This document shows, one piece after another, positions 49,869 through 60,471 of a stretch of 64,000 nucleotides of DNA. The translations under genes and the position numbers were made by a program. Below the pieces are notes generated by a model that was not told the DNA's origin, made no database searches, and saw nothing but the letters and a program-made list of their open reading frames with translations. The number at the start of each line of letters is the position of its first letter. Position 1 is the first letter of the stretch. The stretch covers positions 10,106,001 to 10,170,000 of the forward strand of contig OZ059897.1 of NCBI GenBank assembly GCA_964057225.1, in the 5' to 3' direction. The DNA comes from Auanema rhodensis. Taxonomy: Eukaryota; Nematoda; Chromadorea; Rhabditida; Rhabditidae.

Positions 49869-50333
49869 TTATTCAACAGTTATACAATACCACATTTTTA
49901 TTTTCGAAGGTTTAAAAGATAGTTTAGGGCAGTTTTGTTTTTCGCTCGGCTCGTGTTGTGAATGTTCTCCGTCACTATTGCTGCGGCATCTTTTTGATTG
50001 GGTTGAATGTACAAACTCCTCAGCTTTTTCAAAGGGTTTGCTGGTATCATTTCCATCACCATCTTCACCATTCGTTCCATTATTATTATGAATACGCCGA
50101 ATATGACGCTCACAATTGAATCTTGTTCCAAAAGTTTCACTACAATGAGGGCACAAACGTCTACGAACACCATCCAAATGTCCATATTTTTGAATAAAGT
50201 CAGTATTGCTGATATAATTGTTACATATGGGTTGAATCCCTGCATGTCTTTTCAAAACGTGATCACTAAAATGCTTGGTTGAAGAAAATATTTCCTTGCA
50301 TGTACCACAATATTTGTTACATAAAAGTTCCAT
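49869..50333 (-). CDS. Polinton C2H2 zinc-finger protein
   Basis: Two C2H2 fingers: CGTCKEIFSSTKHFSDHVLKRH at residues 10-31 from the chosen ATG at 50333, and CPHCSETFGTRFNCERHIRRIH further on. The tail is acidic and Ser/His/Gln-rich with a Lys/Arg cluster. A frame from 50363 adds ten hydrophobic residues. The first-stated function would be nucleic-acid binding; target unknown. The gene is convergent with the penton gene, only 5 bp from its stop. Confidence 0.8.
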   Translation of the reverse strand: MELLCNKYCGTCKEIFSSTKHFSDHVLKRHAGIQPICNNYISNTDFIQKYGHLDGVRRRLCPHCSETFGTRFNCERHIRRIHNNNGTNGEDGDGNDTSKPFEKAEEFVHSTQSKRCRSNSDGEHSQHEPSEKQNCPKLSFKPSKIKMWYCITVE

Positions 50334-50374
50334 TAGAGGAAAATGAAAAACGACCACACGCAATCAACCCACTT

Positions 50375-50581
50375 TTATATAATGAGCAATAATATGACTA
50401 GTGTTGTACAAAAGCCCAATCCCAATGCTATACCTTTAATAAATGGCACTGAAATACATTTCAACATTCTCCTGTATAAAGGCGCTGGTTTAGATTGCTC
50501 CAACGTGTATTTGACACATAATTCACAGTGACAAGGAATATTCATAACTGACCACGTAATGTAGCAGGTTATTAATGACAA
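50375..50581 (-). CDS. Polinton small membrane protein, 68 aa
   Basis: Single C-terminal membrane segment (about residues 49-68, GIALGLGFCTTLVILLLII) after a Cys-rich soluble part (residues 15-24 contain CHCELC). Begins 6 bp after the protease stop on the same strand. The opposite strand is open too (50343-50531), but spacing and topology favour the minus frame. A tail-anchored protein could serve membrane escape or attachment; no homolog recognised. Confidence 0.5.
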   Translation of the reverse strand: MSLITCYITWSVMNIPCHCELCVKYTLEQSKPAPLYRRMLKCISVPFIKGIALGLGFCTTLVILLLII

Positions 50582-50586
50582 ATTTC

Positions 50587-51042
50587 TTATATAGTAGCCA
50601 ATTTATAGTCGAATACTTTATGCATAAACGCTTTAATAAAGACATCATCATTTTTCAATAGTTTAAAAAATGAACAAATGCTTTCAAATGAATTACCAGC
50701 CGACAACATTAGTATTACAAATACCACATAGCCACCACAAGTGTATTCAATTAAACGTTGTGGTTTGCAAGTATTAATTTTTACCTTTTTATATTTGGCC
50801 AGATAATTTTGAATGTACTTGTTCATTTTATATCCCAAGCTACAGAAAAAATAGGCTTGCTTGTTACGGACAAAGATGACCTGCCAATGTGTGCCTGGCT
50901 TATCATGTGTGTCAGTATTTACGACAAGTGCAAAGTTTTTACGACGCGTTTTGGGTAGAGTATCAGCGCTATATACACCGAGGAATAGTTTCCGAGTGCT
51001 GGGGACAGATTGCAATAGTGATACTATTTCAGACGAATACAT
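50587..51042 (-). CDS. Polinton adenovirus-type cysteine protease
   Basis: 151 residues from the ATG at 51042 (MYSSEIVSLL); a longer frame from 51129 would run into the divergent gene's leader. Family landmarks: GVYSADTLP, the catalytic-His strand GTHWQVIFV, and the nucleophile in YTCGGYVVFV. The strand that usually carries an acidic residue (EYFDSYG in relatives) reads AYFFCSLG, so Asp is replaced by Cys. In adenoviruses and Polintons this enzyme matures capsid precursors. The substitution may weaken or rewire the active site. Confidence 0.85.
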   Translation of the reverse strand: MYSSEIVSLLQSVPSTRKLFLGVYSADTLPKTRRKNFALVVNTDTHDKPGTHWQVIFVRNKQAYFFCSLGYKMNKYIQNYLAKYKKVKINTCKPQRLIEYTCGGYVVFVILMLSAGNSFESICSFFKLLKNDDVFIKAFMHKVFDYKLATI

Positions 51043-51153
51043 TTTAGTAGAATGATCTAGTGTAACTTTTGTATTGCGCGCGTGCGGTTCGATATGCCGC
51101 ACCTCCTTTTGGATGTCAACTCTATTCAATGGACAACACTTTTAAATCAACAA

Positions 51154-51546
51154 ATGGGTGGCGCCCCATTTAGCGGAATGATGTTTCAACGTGGAATGCA
51201 GAGGGGTCATGGTTTGGGTGGTATTTTGGCAACTTTGGCATCATTTCTACCACGCATCATTCAATCACCTATAGCCCAAAATCTCATCAATGCCGGAAGA
51301 AACGCCTTATCCAGGGCTGTAAGCAAAAGTCCAGTTGTAAATTCACCTCTTGGCGGACAGTTGCTGAAAACTGGTAATGAAATTGTCGATGGGGTGCTGA
51401 AAGGCGATAATATCAAGGAAACTCTTAAAACAGCCGGCCGGCAAGCTATACGAGATCTTACCGGCTTGGGCAAACGGCGACGACGCAAAACCACAAAACC
51501 TCATAAGCGGTTGTGGATCACTCGTGAGCGGTCGTTTCACATTTAA
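51154..51546 (+). CDS. Polinton basic core-like / minor virion protein
   Basis: Gly-rich start (MGGAPFSGMMFQRG), two amphipathic helices (ILATLASFLPRIIQ, IAQNLINAGRNALSRAV), a hydrophobic-Gly part and a polybasic tail with GKRRRRK. This mixture recalls the adenovirus pVI/pX-type proteins that link DNA to the shell and disrupt membranes; such genes sit beside the major capsid gene in Polintons. A longer frame begins at 51082. Its stop (51544-51546) is directly followed by the major capsid ATG. Confidence 0.7.
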   Translation: MGGAPFSGMMFQRGMQRGHGLGGILATLASFLPRIIQSPIAQNLINAGRNALSRAVSKSPVVNSPLGGQLLKTGNEIVDGVLKGDNIKETLKTAGRQAIRDLTGLGKRRRRKTTKPHKRLWITRERSFHI

Positions 51547-52881
51547 ATGGCTAAATTGATAGATTCAAAATCAGCACAAGCCCTTTTACCTAATATCAAC
51601 TATGGTGATATACCAGCGTCGGCATTAGGTGTAGAGTCTACTCGTACTGTACAAGTCCCTTTGAAAAATACGTTTCTTCCTCAAGGACCATGGGAATTTG
51701 TTATAGCTCAAAATTCCAAATCATTCCTCAATCTGAGAAGATGTTGGTTGAATGTAAAATTTAAAATTGTAACCACAAACGGTGATCCAGTACCAGACAA
51801 CCTTGTTTTTGCACCATGTCAACAATTTGCTGCCAGTTTAATACATTCGTATCATTTGAAAATTGGTGATGTTAGCGTGTATGACTCTACCGTGAATCAT
51901 GCCTATAAAACATATATCGAGAATATTTTAATGTATAGCAACGATGTTAAAGAGAGCAAACTTGCCATATCAGGCTATTATGCTGATAGATATATAGATA
52001 ATGCATCCAGTGCTGGATTTAGAACGCGTCAAGCACTTGTAAAAAATGGCATATTGTGTGAGATGGCTGCTCCCGTCAGTATCGACCTATTTAATCAAGA
52101 GCGACTGTTTGTAAACTATTCAAAAATGGAGCTAACTGCATATCCAAACCGTGATAACTTTTTAATTGACACTCTAGGCTGGAATAATGAAAACAAGGAT
52201 ACTACATTAAAGGAGGAGTTTCCAAATTTGAAAGTAGATATCAGCGATGTACATTTGCTCATTCAAGAGTTTGATCTAAACGCTGGATTAGCTATGGCTA
52301 TAGAAGATAAACTCGCAAAGGATCGAATACACTACCCCATGACATCAGTGAAAATGCGCTCTTATTTCATAGAAGGAGGCCGCTTGGATTCACCTAATAA
52401 TATATTATTCACGTCTCACACACCAAAACGTGTTGTAGTAGGTCTTGTTGGCGCACACGCCTATAATGGTACTTTTAAACATTCGCCATTCAACTTTAAA
52501 CCGTTTGATTTGAAAAATATATACTTGACGCTCAACAATAGGGTAATACCTACCCGTCCTTATAATTTAGAATGGCGATCTTCCTATGCCACAGCATATA
52601 TTGACATGCTGGAAGGTTTGGGGCTTGGTCGTACAGATTCATCCAATGGTATTACACCAGCAATGTATAAAGTTGGTTTCACATTTTTTGTATTTGATAT
52701 TAGTCGTACTGTGCATTCGTCAGAGTTATTTGATGTTATACGACAAGGTAATGTAGCCTTGAAATTGGAATTTGGTCAACAAACGCCGCAAGAGGGCTTA
52801 TATGCAATTGTTTATGCAGAGTATGACTCTATTCTTTCCATTGACAACAATCGTGCTCCATATATTGATACCAGTTTGTAA
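51547..52881 (+). CDS. Polinton major capsid protein (double jelly-roll)
   Basis: 444 residues, typical size. Opening MAKLIDSKSAQALLPNINYGDIP leads to the first jelly roll (strands around EFVIAQNSKSFLNLRRCWL and SYHLKIGDVSVYDS); a long helical excursion with YIENILMYSNDVKESKL is diagnostic of the Polinton hexon-like proteins. The second jelly roll includes RVVVGLVGAHAYNG and FKPFDLKNIYLTLNN, and a closing strand pair. It builds the icosahedral shell. No frame breaks, so it is probably functional. Confidence 0.92.
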   Translation: MAKLIDSKSAQALLPNINYGDIPASALGVESTRTVQVPLKNTFLPQGPWEFVIAQNSKSFLNLRRCWLNVKFKIVTTNGDPVPDNLVFAPCQQFAASLIHSYHLKIGDVSVYDSTVNHAYKTYIENILMYSNDVKESKLAISGYYADRYIDNASSAGFRTRQALVKNGILCEMAAPVSIDLFNQERLFVNYSKMELTAYPNRDNFLIDTLGWNNENKDTTLKEEFPNLKVDISDVHLLIQEFDLNAGLAMAIEDKLAKDRIHYPMTSVKMRSYFIEGGRLDSPNNILFTSHTPKRVVVGLVGAHAYNGTFKHSPFNFKPFDLKNIYLTLNNRVIPTRPYNLEWRSSYATAYIDMLEGLGLGRTDSSNGITPAMYKVGFTFFVFDISRTVHSSELFDVIRQGNVALKLEFGQQTPQEGLYAIVYAEYDSILSIDNNRAPYIDTSL

Positions 52882-53019
52882 TGTATGTAATAAAATTCTT
52901 TAAAAGATTTAAGAATAAAATTTATTAATACAACTATTTTTAAAAATAAATACATGTACAATGATAAAATTTTATAAATACAAATATATACAAGATAAAA
53001 ATTTATAAATTCAAATATA

Positions 53020-56000
53020 TTATTCACAATAACCGTAGGGTAAAGTACTATAATCTTGAAGATAACAAAGTTTATCCATTACGACTCTAGTACTTTTTGT
53101 CATATCCATTGTGGATATGGCACCGAGTTGCCTCTTTAACAAGGTTGTGTTGGTTTTTAAAACCAATTTCTCTCCATCCATAACGAGACCGCGAACCAGT
53201 CGCTCCATACTTTCAAAGTTTACCACTGACGCTGCCGTGTGGTCCAACGTCTGTAAATTATAAAATTATTTGAAAAGTCAAAGCTCGTACTTACCACTCC
53301 CTTTGCCTTTGTTACATATTTTACATCACCAGCTGCATTTACAAGTTTATAACTATAAACTTTTGCCGCTGGTGACACAAACTTGGTCATTGACCAACCA
53401 TCGGGTATTTCAGAGGTTAGTTTACCTAACCATTCACCCTTCATATCCTCAATTGGATCTGGCTCATCCAGGCACCTTTGATAAATTAGTGAATCCGTGT
53501 CTGAATAATGTAAGTTTAAATTGAATACAAAGTATAACATTACCTGTATACACCAAATTCTTTCCAATTTTCTCCATTGCCTTATACAATAGTAGCCTTG
53601 CATGAGCGGTTGTATAGGCCGCAATAGCTACATTTGTAAAAGGCGGTGGTGCCAAATGTGAATCCTCTGGTACTGTTGTGCAGTACGCAACATTATCCAC
53701 AATTTTGAACCCAGTGAGTTCCCTTGCAGGATCAGTAATGATCCTACCAATTTCTGGGTCCTCAACACCAATAATCTTGGTTTGGGCTTTATCAGGTCTT
53801 TGACCCATTTTACCCCAGACACTATAAGCAAATTTGTAATGTATTGTTTTAAAAAGTTTACAAACCTATTTAGCTGCAGTTTGGCAATGCTACGCATGGC
53901 AGCATTCTTCTCACTTTTATTGCTCTCCAGAGCAACACCAGTGTTCTCCTCGTGCTCTTGGAGATAAATCACCTGTAAAATTCTATTTAATGTGATACTT
54001 TTGTTAAAACATACCTTTTCTTCCTCTGTCATGTTTGGCTTTGGCCAGCCCGACGCCTCTTGTTTAATTTTTATGTACTTTTGTACAAACTCTTTAAACA
54101 GGCCGCCTTGTTGCCATTCTTCCCAGTGCCACACCTCATGCACATTAAGCACTTTATAGCCACGTTGTATGGCACACTCGAGCTCAACATGTGTCACGGT
54201 TAGATGCAGCTTTCTAGCATTTACATCATTCTGGTGCTCACATGTTACATTTTTACTTTTGACTGCACAAGTGCGGCAGTTTGTAAAAATAAGTTTACCG
54301 GCAATACGTGTGCCTAATACAGGGTACAGCAAATTTGTGGGTGCAAGCACGTCACATTTTACTAGCCCCTTGTATGGGCAACATGTCTCAAAGCTTTTGA
54401 AACCCTCAGTAATAACTTTGGGATTACCTACAGGGTAATAGGCATCAAAAGCGGTGACATATGGATATAGTGAACAAAAGTCCACATACTCGAGCGAGTA
54501 TCTATCCGAAGCTTGTGCCAAAAGCTTATATGTCTGGGTGCGGCCACCGGTAAAGGCATCTCTAGGTGCCAAGCGTGTAACAACATTTGTTTCACGCATA
54601 AATTTCGCCATTTCTTCATTGGCCGAAATTTGTGCATTAATTTCGTGCTCCCACACTGTGGTAACACTAATGCCTTGGCTTTGAATTGCTTCAAGCCTTT
54701 TCATGGTTTTATCATAAACCTAAATTTTAAAAATTAAAATGATTAAAAAAGTCACAATTACCTCTTCCATTGTTTCACCATTTCTGCCTGGTGCTATAGC
54801 GCTCTTGTTGGTGCACTGGGGGCAACCATGGTAAATACAACCATTAATCTACAAAAATTTGCACTTTTTACATTTATTACAAATTACTCACCTCATAGCC
54901 ATGATTGGCAACGGGGTCATAAGCATCGAGTAGATAGCGATGGCCATCTACTCTCACTGCAAATTCACCACCATTAAGCTTATGCATTAATGGGCGGCCC
55001 AATCCTTGTTCTAGCCATTTTATATACTTTATGGCTATTATGCTCTGCTTTTGACCGGCATAATAACCAGTCTCGGGCAGAATACCCACTTGGTTCTCTT
55101 TAATGTGGTTCATTTTCAACTGTAATATACTAGTTTTGAAAATGCTTGTATTTGAAAAAACTTGCCTGGAATAAAGAGAAACTGGCAAATGTCATACACT
55201 GTATGACAGGGTTCCAGCCAGTGGTGGCGGTTGCCAACTTCATGTAAACTTTCATACAGTTGGTTAAAATACGGACATCTGTCCTACAATATTCCAAAAG
55301 CTCTTCATCAAAATCAAACGCTCTTTGATTACGCTCTTCATACCAAATATTGAATGAAGCTAGGTCTTCTGCTTTCATTCTAGCAGTACAATAGTACTGT
55401 TTTGGTGGTAAAGATGGTAACACTTTGCCATAATTTATTGGATGGTTAAAGAGGTAAGGAAACTGTCCTTTACTCATATAAGGTACACCAAATGCCTTGG
55501 GTAACGCTGATAGGGGTAAAGGCACTAATAAATAACTATCTTTAAAATATAAATGATTAAATTTTTGACCTCTTAAAGGCTTGACAACCATGCTTATAAT
55601 CTTGGTCCCATTTAAAATTGGATCAGGATATATACCACGGTTTATCAGCCTAGACACCAAGAAATGTATGTCAAAGCGTGAACCATTATGCGCAATCAAA
55701 ATTGCATTATCATTCTCAACAGAGTTGAGTAACCAATCAAGGAAACGATCTGTTACAGACCATTCACTATCACCTTGTTGATACCCAAAATGGCCCTCCT
55801 TGGTTGTGCATTTTTCACATGAGTTGGCATCTATACAACTTTCACAAAATTTATTATACACAACCATATTGGGCCATTGTTCATCTGCATATTCATGAAC
55901 ATTTGTACCGCTTTTTAACACAACCGTTTCAAAGTCATAGAATATAATCTTAAACAAGTAAGCATTACACTTGTAAAGATGTAAAATACAAACCTTGTAT

Positions 56001-58219
56001 TTTTCTTGCCTCTTTTTTAACTGATCCTTCTTCTTGTCGTTAGGTGGTACCCAACAACAAGAATGATCTTCAGGCTTTGTTTGTCCACACTTTTTGCAAA
56101 ATTTCTCATTGCAATTGTGCGGTCTATCTGCACGCACCCTGTGATAATGATCACAGTTTTCACATGTCTGAATTTAGTCTTGTAAAATTTTATATATATT
56201 TTTTAAATTACCTTAAACATTCGACATGTTTTTCTAATATGCCTGTCAAAGCATTGACGAGTTTTAAACAAAACTCTACAACTATCACATCTTATGCTAC
56301 TTTCAACCACATTTTCCATCGAATTACATTTTAAGGTGTGGCATTTCTTACACTTGGCTTTACATCTATGCAACACTGTTTTGTAAGATAATTTACAGTG
56401 TTGGCATATAATACCATCAAAAATCTGTGATCTACTACAAGTTGTAATACAGTCATAATGATTATTTCGGTAGCCTAGTGTTACCACTTTGCTAGCCGTT
56501 TCATTAAAGATACGCTGAATAGCGTACATACGCTGTCCAGGTGGCCTAGCGTATACTACAAACTTATAGTCTGTATTACAACTTGCAATAATATTTAAAT
56601 GGTTCAAATTATAATTTGGTAAATGTACAGAAATACCACACCTATTCAATAAATTGATATGATGTGGTTGATTTGGCAACAAGATGTAGTTGCGACGAAG
56701 ATTTTGAATCCTCCGCTTCTCAACAACATCTTCTGCTGCCTCTTCATCGGCTCTCCACATTCCCACAACTGCTGCTCTAGCCAGGCAATGTGTATCAGTG
56801 TTCTCAATTGTGCCAGGTATTTTGAGTTCGGCATCAAAATAGAAACCAACTCTACCTTCACCAGGCATCAGGCTTGGTTGCACTGGTCTCTCATCAAACA
56901 CATACATTTCAATATTCATTGCCTGGCTAATTACAGCCTCTCGCTTTGATTGCTGCACCTTGCTGATGGCATTCATGATGGCAACGCCATCCAAATGCTC
57001 CCTTCTACGGAAATCCATAAATATGGATCCCTTTTCAAAGGATGGGTGCTCTATTGATAAACAAAATAGCGCTTTTTGTTTATCTGGCACACCACTTTCA
57101 GCAAGGCACCGATCAAGAAACTCATTAAATAGCCGCGGCATGACAACATGCATTGGCTCATTAATGGCTTCCAAATGTGGGAACGTGAGCGATCTAACGA
57201 CCACGTTGGTGAACCGACCAGTTCGTTTTATGCGTCGGTGTGACCACTATAATACATATTTTTTATAATGGTTATACGCTTTTAATTTAAATATAAATAA
57301 TTTTTGTTTATAACTTTTAATAAATTTACTTTTCTTTAAATTATTTTTATATTCTTTTATTAAAATTAAAAGGTATTTGATTTTTAAATATAAAGATTTT
57401 TTTTTTTATCAACTTTGAAAAAACTTTTATAAACATTTGTTAATGTTTAAAAATTAATGAGATGGTGTTTTATTATTTTACTAGTTCAAAATGTTTGAAA
57501 TATTTATAGTTTGTAAGAATTCAAAATTGGTTGAAAGAAAGATAGATAGTGAGATGAAATGTAAAGATTTTAAAATGAATGCTGTTCAAAAGAATGAATA
57601 TGTAAATTTCAAAATACTTGCAATTTGTTTGATAAAAGATATAGATTGAGATGAAATGTAAAGATGAGAAAGAGAGAATTTTATGAATGCAATTGAAAAA
57701 GAGAAATAAATTTCAAAATGTTTTCAAAATATGCAACTGGAGCAAGAGAAAATTTCATGTTTCAAAAGATATATTATGAAATGATATGTAAATAAAAGAT
57801 CGCACCTCTATTTTACAGACATCGTTGAATGCCGCTCCATATCCGACTTGCCCTCCACTGGTTGATGGGGTAGCGGGATCCCATTCTCTTAAAAAGAAAA
57901 AACTAATTGTTATAATTTTTAATATCGCTTACTCATCACTGTCATCCAAGGTTATTACTTCAATAACCCTTGATGATGAGGGCCCACTGTTAAAAGTGGG
58001 TGATGTGGGCTCACAGAGCTCGATCCCACCAGCCTCGGTAAACTTTATACGTTTACTAAAAAAACAAAATATATATAAAGATTCAAAATATTGTTAAATT
58101 ACCTGAGCTGATTAATCTCTTCATAATCAAATCCTAGCTCTTCACATAAACGTTTATAACTGAAAAAAGAAAAAGTTTACAAACAAATAAACAAAAAGAC
58201 ACAACCTATTAGCAGCCAT
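53020..58219 (-). CDS. Polinton protein-primed DNA polymerase B, 14 exons
   Basis: Exons 58219-58206, 58159-58103, 58055-57933, 57887-57806, 57246-56212, 56167-55994, 55948-55166, 55119-54892, 54848-54762, 54719-54015, 53972-53866, 53821-53544, 53500-53295 and 53250-53020 sum to 4110 nt with every phase consistent (1369 residues). Exonuclease motifs: FYDFET (ExoI), AHNGSRFDIHFL (ExoII), YCRTDVRIL (ExoIII). Polymerase motifs: YVDFCSLYP (A), LNSVWGKMGQR (B, split by an intron) and YTDTDSL (C). Several CxxC pairs lie before the exonuclease part. It copies the element from a terminal protein primer. The 55165-55120 intron begins GC rather than GT. The four 5' exons, before the 559-nt intron, encode an acidic leader joined in phase 0. 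Confidence 0.93.
57247..57805 (-). other. Longest intron of the polymerase gene
   Basis: 559 nt of AT-rich sequence with two related stretches (AGATGAAATGTAAAGAT at about 57552 and 57650). Its donor (GAG|GTGCGA) is weak and the acceptor TTATAG is good. Ten times longer than other introns of the gene, so a promoter for a shorter product is possible. Confidence 0.6.
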
Positions 58220-58426
58220 TGTACCTTGATATAATGAATATATCAGTCTACACATTGCTGTTGGCATTGTAATTTGTTATGTAACATGGATTTGGGTACA
58301 GCTGTCAAAACTAGCAGTTGCGATAAACTTTAAAATAAATAAGCTTATTGAATACATCTGTTTTTATTGTCCCCATCGGATTAATTTTTGTTATTAGTTC
58401 TTATTAAATTAACTTTATGCGTTTCA

Positions 58427-59108
58427 TTGAGGTCAGCGCAACTGTTTGTTAATCTTATTGTATTTACCTTCAATGTGTGCTCTATTTAGTTATTGTATTG
58501 TTATATTAGTAAAATAAAGTTTAAAACTAATCTTTTATTATAATTTGAAACCTTTACTTGTTAGAATAAATATAATTAATAACAATTTGTAATTTCAAAA
58601 ATTAATAATTTAATGTCGTTCTTATCGAATTAACTTTCGATATGTGTTCCATTAAATTTTGGTATTTTATATCGTTCTTATCGAATTAACCTTCGATATG
58701 TGTTCCATTAAATTTTGTATTTCATATCGTTCTTATCGAATTAACCTTCGATATGTGTTCCATTGAATTTTGTATTTCATATCGTTCTTATCGAATTAAC
58801 CTTCGATATGTGTTCCATTGAATTACCCATAACAAGTACGGTGAACAAAACGATATACATGCAAAAATTTTACTGTTCTTTAAAATAAAAACAATACAAA
58901 CACAATACAATAAAAAATAAACAAAATAAGTAAACAAACATTATTAATAAATTTAATAAATAAATAAAATTTAAAAAACAAATTTACATATTTAAATATT
59001 TAAATATTTAAATATAATTTATATATAAAATTTAAAGTTTAAATAAAATTTATATATATAAAATTTAAATATAATTTAAATATTTAAAGTTTAAATATAA
59101 TTTATATA
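58427..59108 (-). repeat. Polinton right terminal inverted repeat
   Basis: Inverted copy of 44003-44707, again with four units of 54-57 bp containing ATCGAATTAACCTTCGATAT. Small length differences lie mostly in the outer AT-rich part. It is cut off by the Tc1 element at 59111. Confidence 0.9.
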
Positions 59109-59110
59109 TA

Positions 59111-60469
59111 CAGTCATGTGTAAAAGAAAAAGGGCAAAACTTTCGAATGGTCTCCTGAAGTAGTGAGACTACAAAAAATTAAAACTATGAAAAATAGAAA
59201 TGGTGAGCAGACCACAAATCGAAAAATGCAAAAAAAACCAAAAAATTAAGACTTTATTAATATTTTGTCGGATACCCGAAATTATCAATCACAGCTTTGA
59301 GCCTTCTATTCATCGAATTGACGAGCTTCTTCAAAATACCCGGAGAAGTTTCTCGCCAGAGGATTCTTAGGCATCTGAACTTCTCGTCCTTGTTCGATGA
59401 CGGAAATTGAGCCGCCCTTCTTCCCAAATCTCTCCATAGATGTTCGATCGGATTCAGATCGGGCGATTGACTAGGCCAGGGTAAGAGAGTGACCCTATTC
59501 TGCTGAAACCACTGTTTAGTTGAATGAGCAGTGTGCTTTGGGTCGTTGTCCTGCTGGAAGATGAATCTATTCCGCGTGCGGAATCGATCCAAAGCATACG
59601 GCAGGAAGACTTCAGAGAGAATATTCTGATAGTCGGAAGCACACATGCGTCCTTCAATCCTAAACAGTGGTCCAACTTCCTCGCTGGTGAAACAACCCCA
59701 CACCATTACGTTTCCACCTCCATGTTTGAAGGAAGGCTTTAAATAACGGTGGTTGTAACGCTCACCAACGGGCCTTCTGACAAAGCCAGGTCCATCATTG
59801 CCAAAAAGGCAGAATTTGCTCTCATCTGTGAAGATGACTCTGCTCCAATCTTCTGGTGTCCAATGAAGATGAGCCCGAGCAAATTCTAGCCTCGCTTGCC
59901 GGTTCTTGGCACTAACAAGCGGTTTGATGGCAGGTCTTCTTGCTCTCAAACCACGCTTCAGGAGACGCCTTCTAATATTGCTAGGGTCAAGATTGACCCT
60001 ATACATCATAGTAAGGTGTTCTGTCAGCTGTTTTGACGTCAATTCTGGATGACGTTGAGCCAAGCGGACCATGGTGTTGTCCTGTGATGGTGTGGTCTTC
60101 GGTGGGCGCCCTGGTTTTGTCTTCTTTATCATTGCTACACCTTGGCTGTGATCCTTGATGATGGCTTGAACGCAGCTCTTCGAGATAGCCGTAAAAGCAG
60201 CAATTTTTCGGGTTGCAAACCCTTCGTCTTTGAGCCTGAGGACTGTCTCCCTCATCTCGTTGCTGTATCTTCTGCCTTGAACCATCTAAATTTGCATATT
60301 AAAAATGAAGCTGAATCATTTTAATTTCCAAAATAATACATTTCAAAGTTAGTTTTAAAAAATGAATTCAGCTCCATTTTTTAGCAACATTTCAGATTCC
60401 TAAATTGTAGTCTGAGCTCCAGATTCTAATATTTTCTAAATCTTGCCCTTTTTCTTTTACACATGACTG
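59111..60469 (-). mobile_element. Tc1-type transposon, copy 1, intact
   Basis: 1359 bp with perfect 27-bp inverted ends starting CAGTCATGTGTAAAAG, flanked by the TA duplication expected for Tc1/mariner (59109-59110 and 60470-60471). It landed in the TATATA at the Polinton's outer end. One transposase gene fills the element. Confidence 0.95.
59257..60285 (-). CDS. Tc1-type transposase, intact DD34E
   Basis: 342 residues, normal family length. Two N-terminal helix-turn-helix domains (SNEMRETVLRLKDEG..., NPSNIRRRLLKRGLRAR) linked by a GRPPK hook motif bind the ends. The catalytic triad is FTDESKF (Asp), QQDNDPKHTA (Asp) and, 34 residues later, PIEHLW (Glu). The Gly-rich GGGNVMVWG strand is present. 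No disabling change seen, so it could be active in cut-and-paste at TA sites. Confidence 0.95.
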   Translation of the reverse strand: MVQGRRYSNEMRETVLRLKDEGFATRKIAAFTAISKSCVQAIIKDHSQGVAMIKKTKPGRPPKTTPSQDNTMVRLAQRHPELTSKQLTEHLTMMYRVNLDPSNIRRRLLKRGLRARRPAIKPLVSAKNRQARLEFARAHLHWTPEDWSRVIFTDESKFCLFGNDGPGFVRRPVGERYNHRYLKPSFKHGGGNVMVWGCFTSEEVGPLFRIEGRMCASDYQNILSEVFLPYALDRFRTRNRFIFQQDNDPKHTAHSTKQWFQQNRVTLLPWPSQSPDLNPIEHLWRDLGRRAAQFPSSNKDEKFRCLRILWRETSPGILKKLVNSMNRRLKAVIDNFGYPTKY

Positions 60470-60471
60470 TA

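Larger units (their letters stand above)
44003..59108. mobile_element. Complete Polinton/Maverick DNA transposon, 15.1 kb
   Basis: Bounded by inverted repeats and carrying the full Polinton core set: integrase, ATPase, cysteine protease, minor and major capsid proteins, and protein-primed DNA polymerase B, all with open frames. The exact outer ends are blurred by AT-rich repeats and, on the right, by a Tc1 element inserted at 59111. The 6-bp target duplication typical of Polintons could therefore not be confirmed. Gene order from left: cysteine-cluster protein (+), integrase (-), two unknown proteins (-), ATPase (-), penton-like (+), C2H2 protein (-), membrane protein (-), protease (-), core-like protein (+), hexon-like (+), polymerase (-). 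Confidence 0.95.

Noticed and set aside
55581-57268. Plus-strand frames across the polymerase gene
   Set aside because: Shadows of the minus-strand coding exons.
44003-59108. Terminal repeats read as LTRs of a retroelement
   Set aside because: They are inverted, not direct, and the gene set is that of a Polinton.
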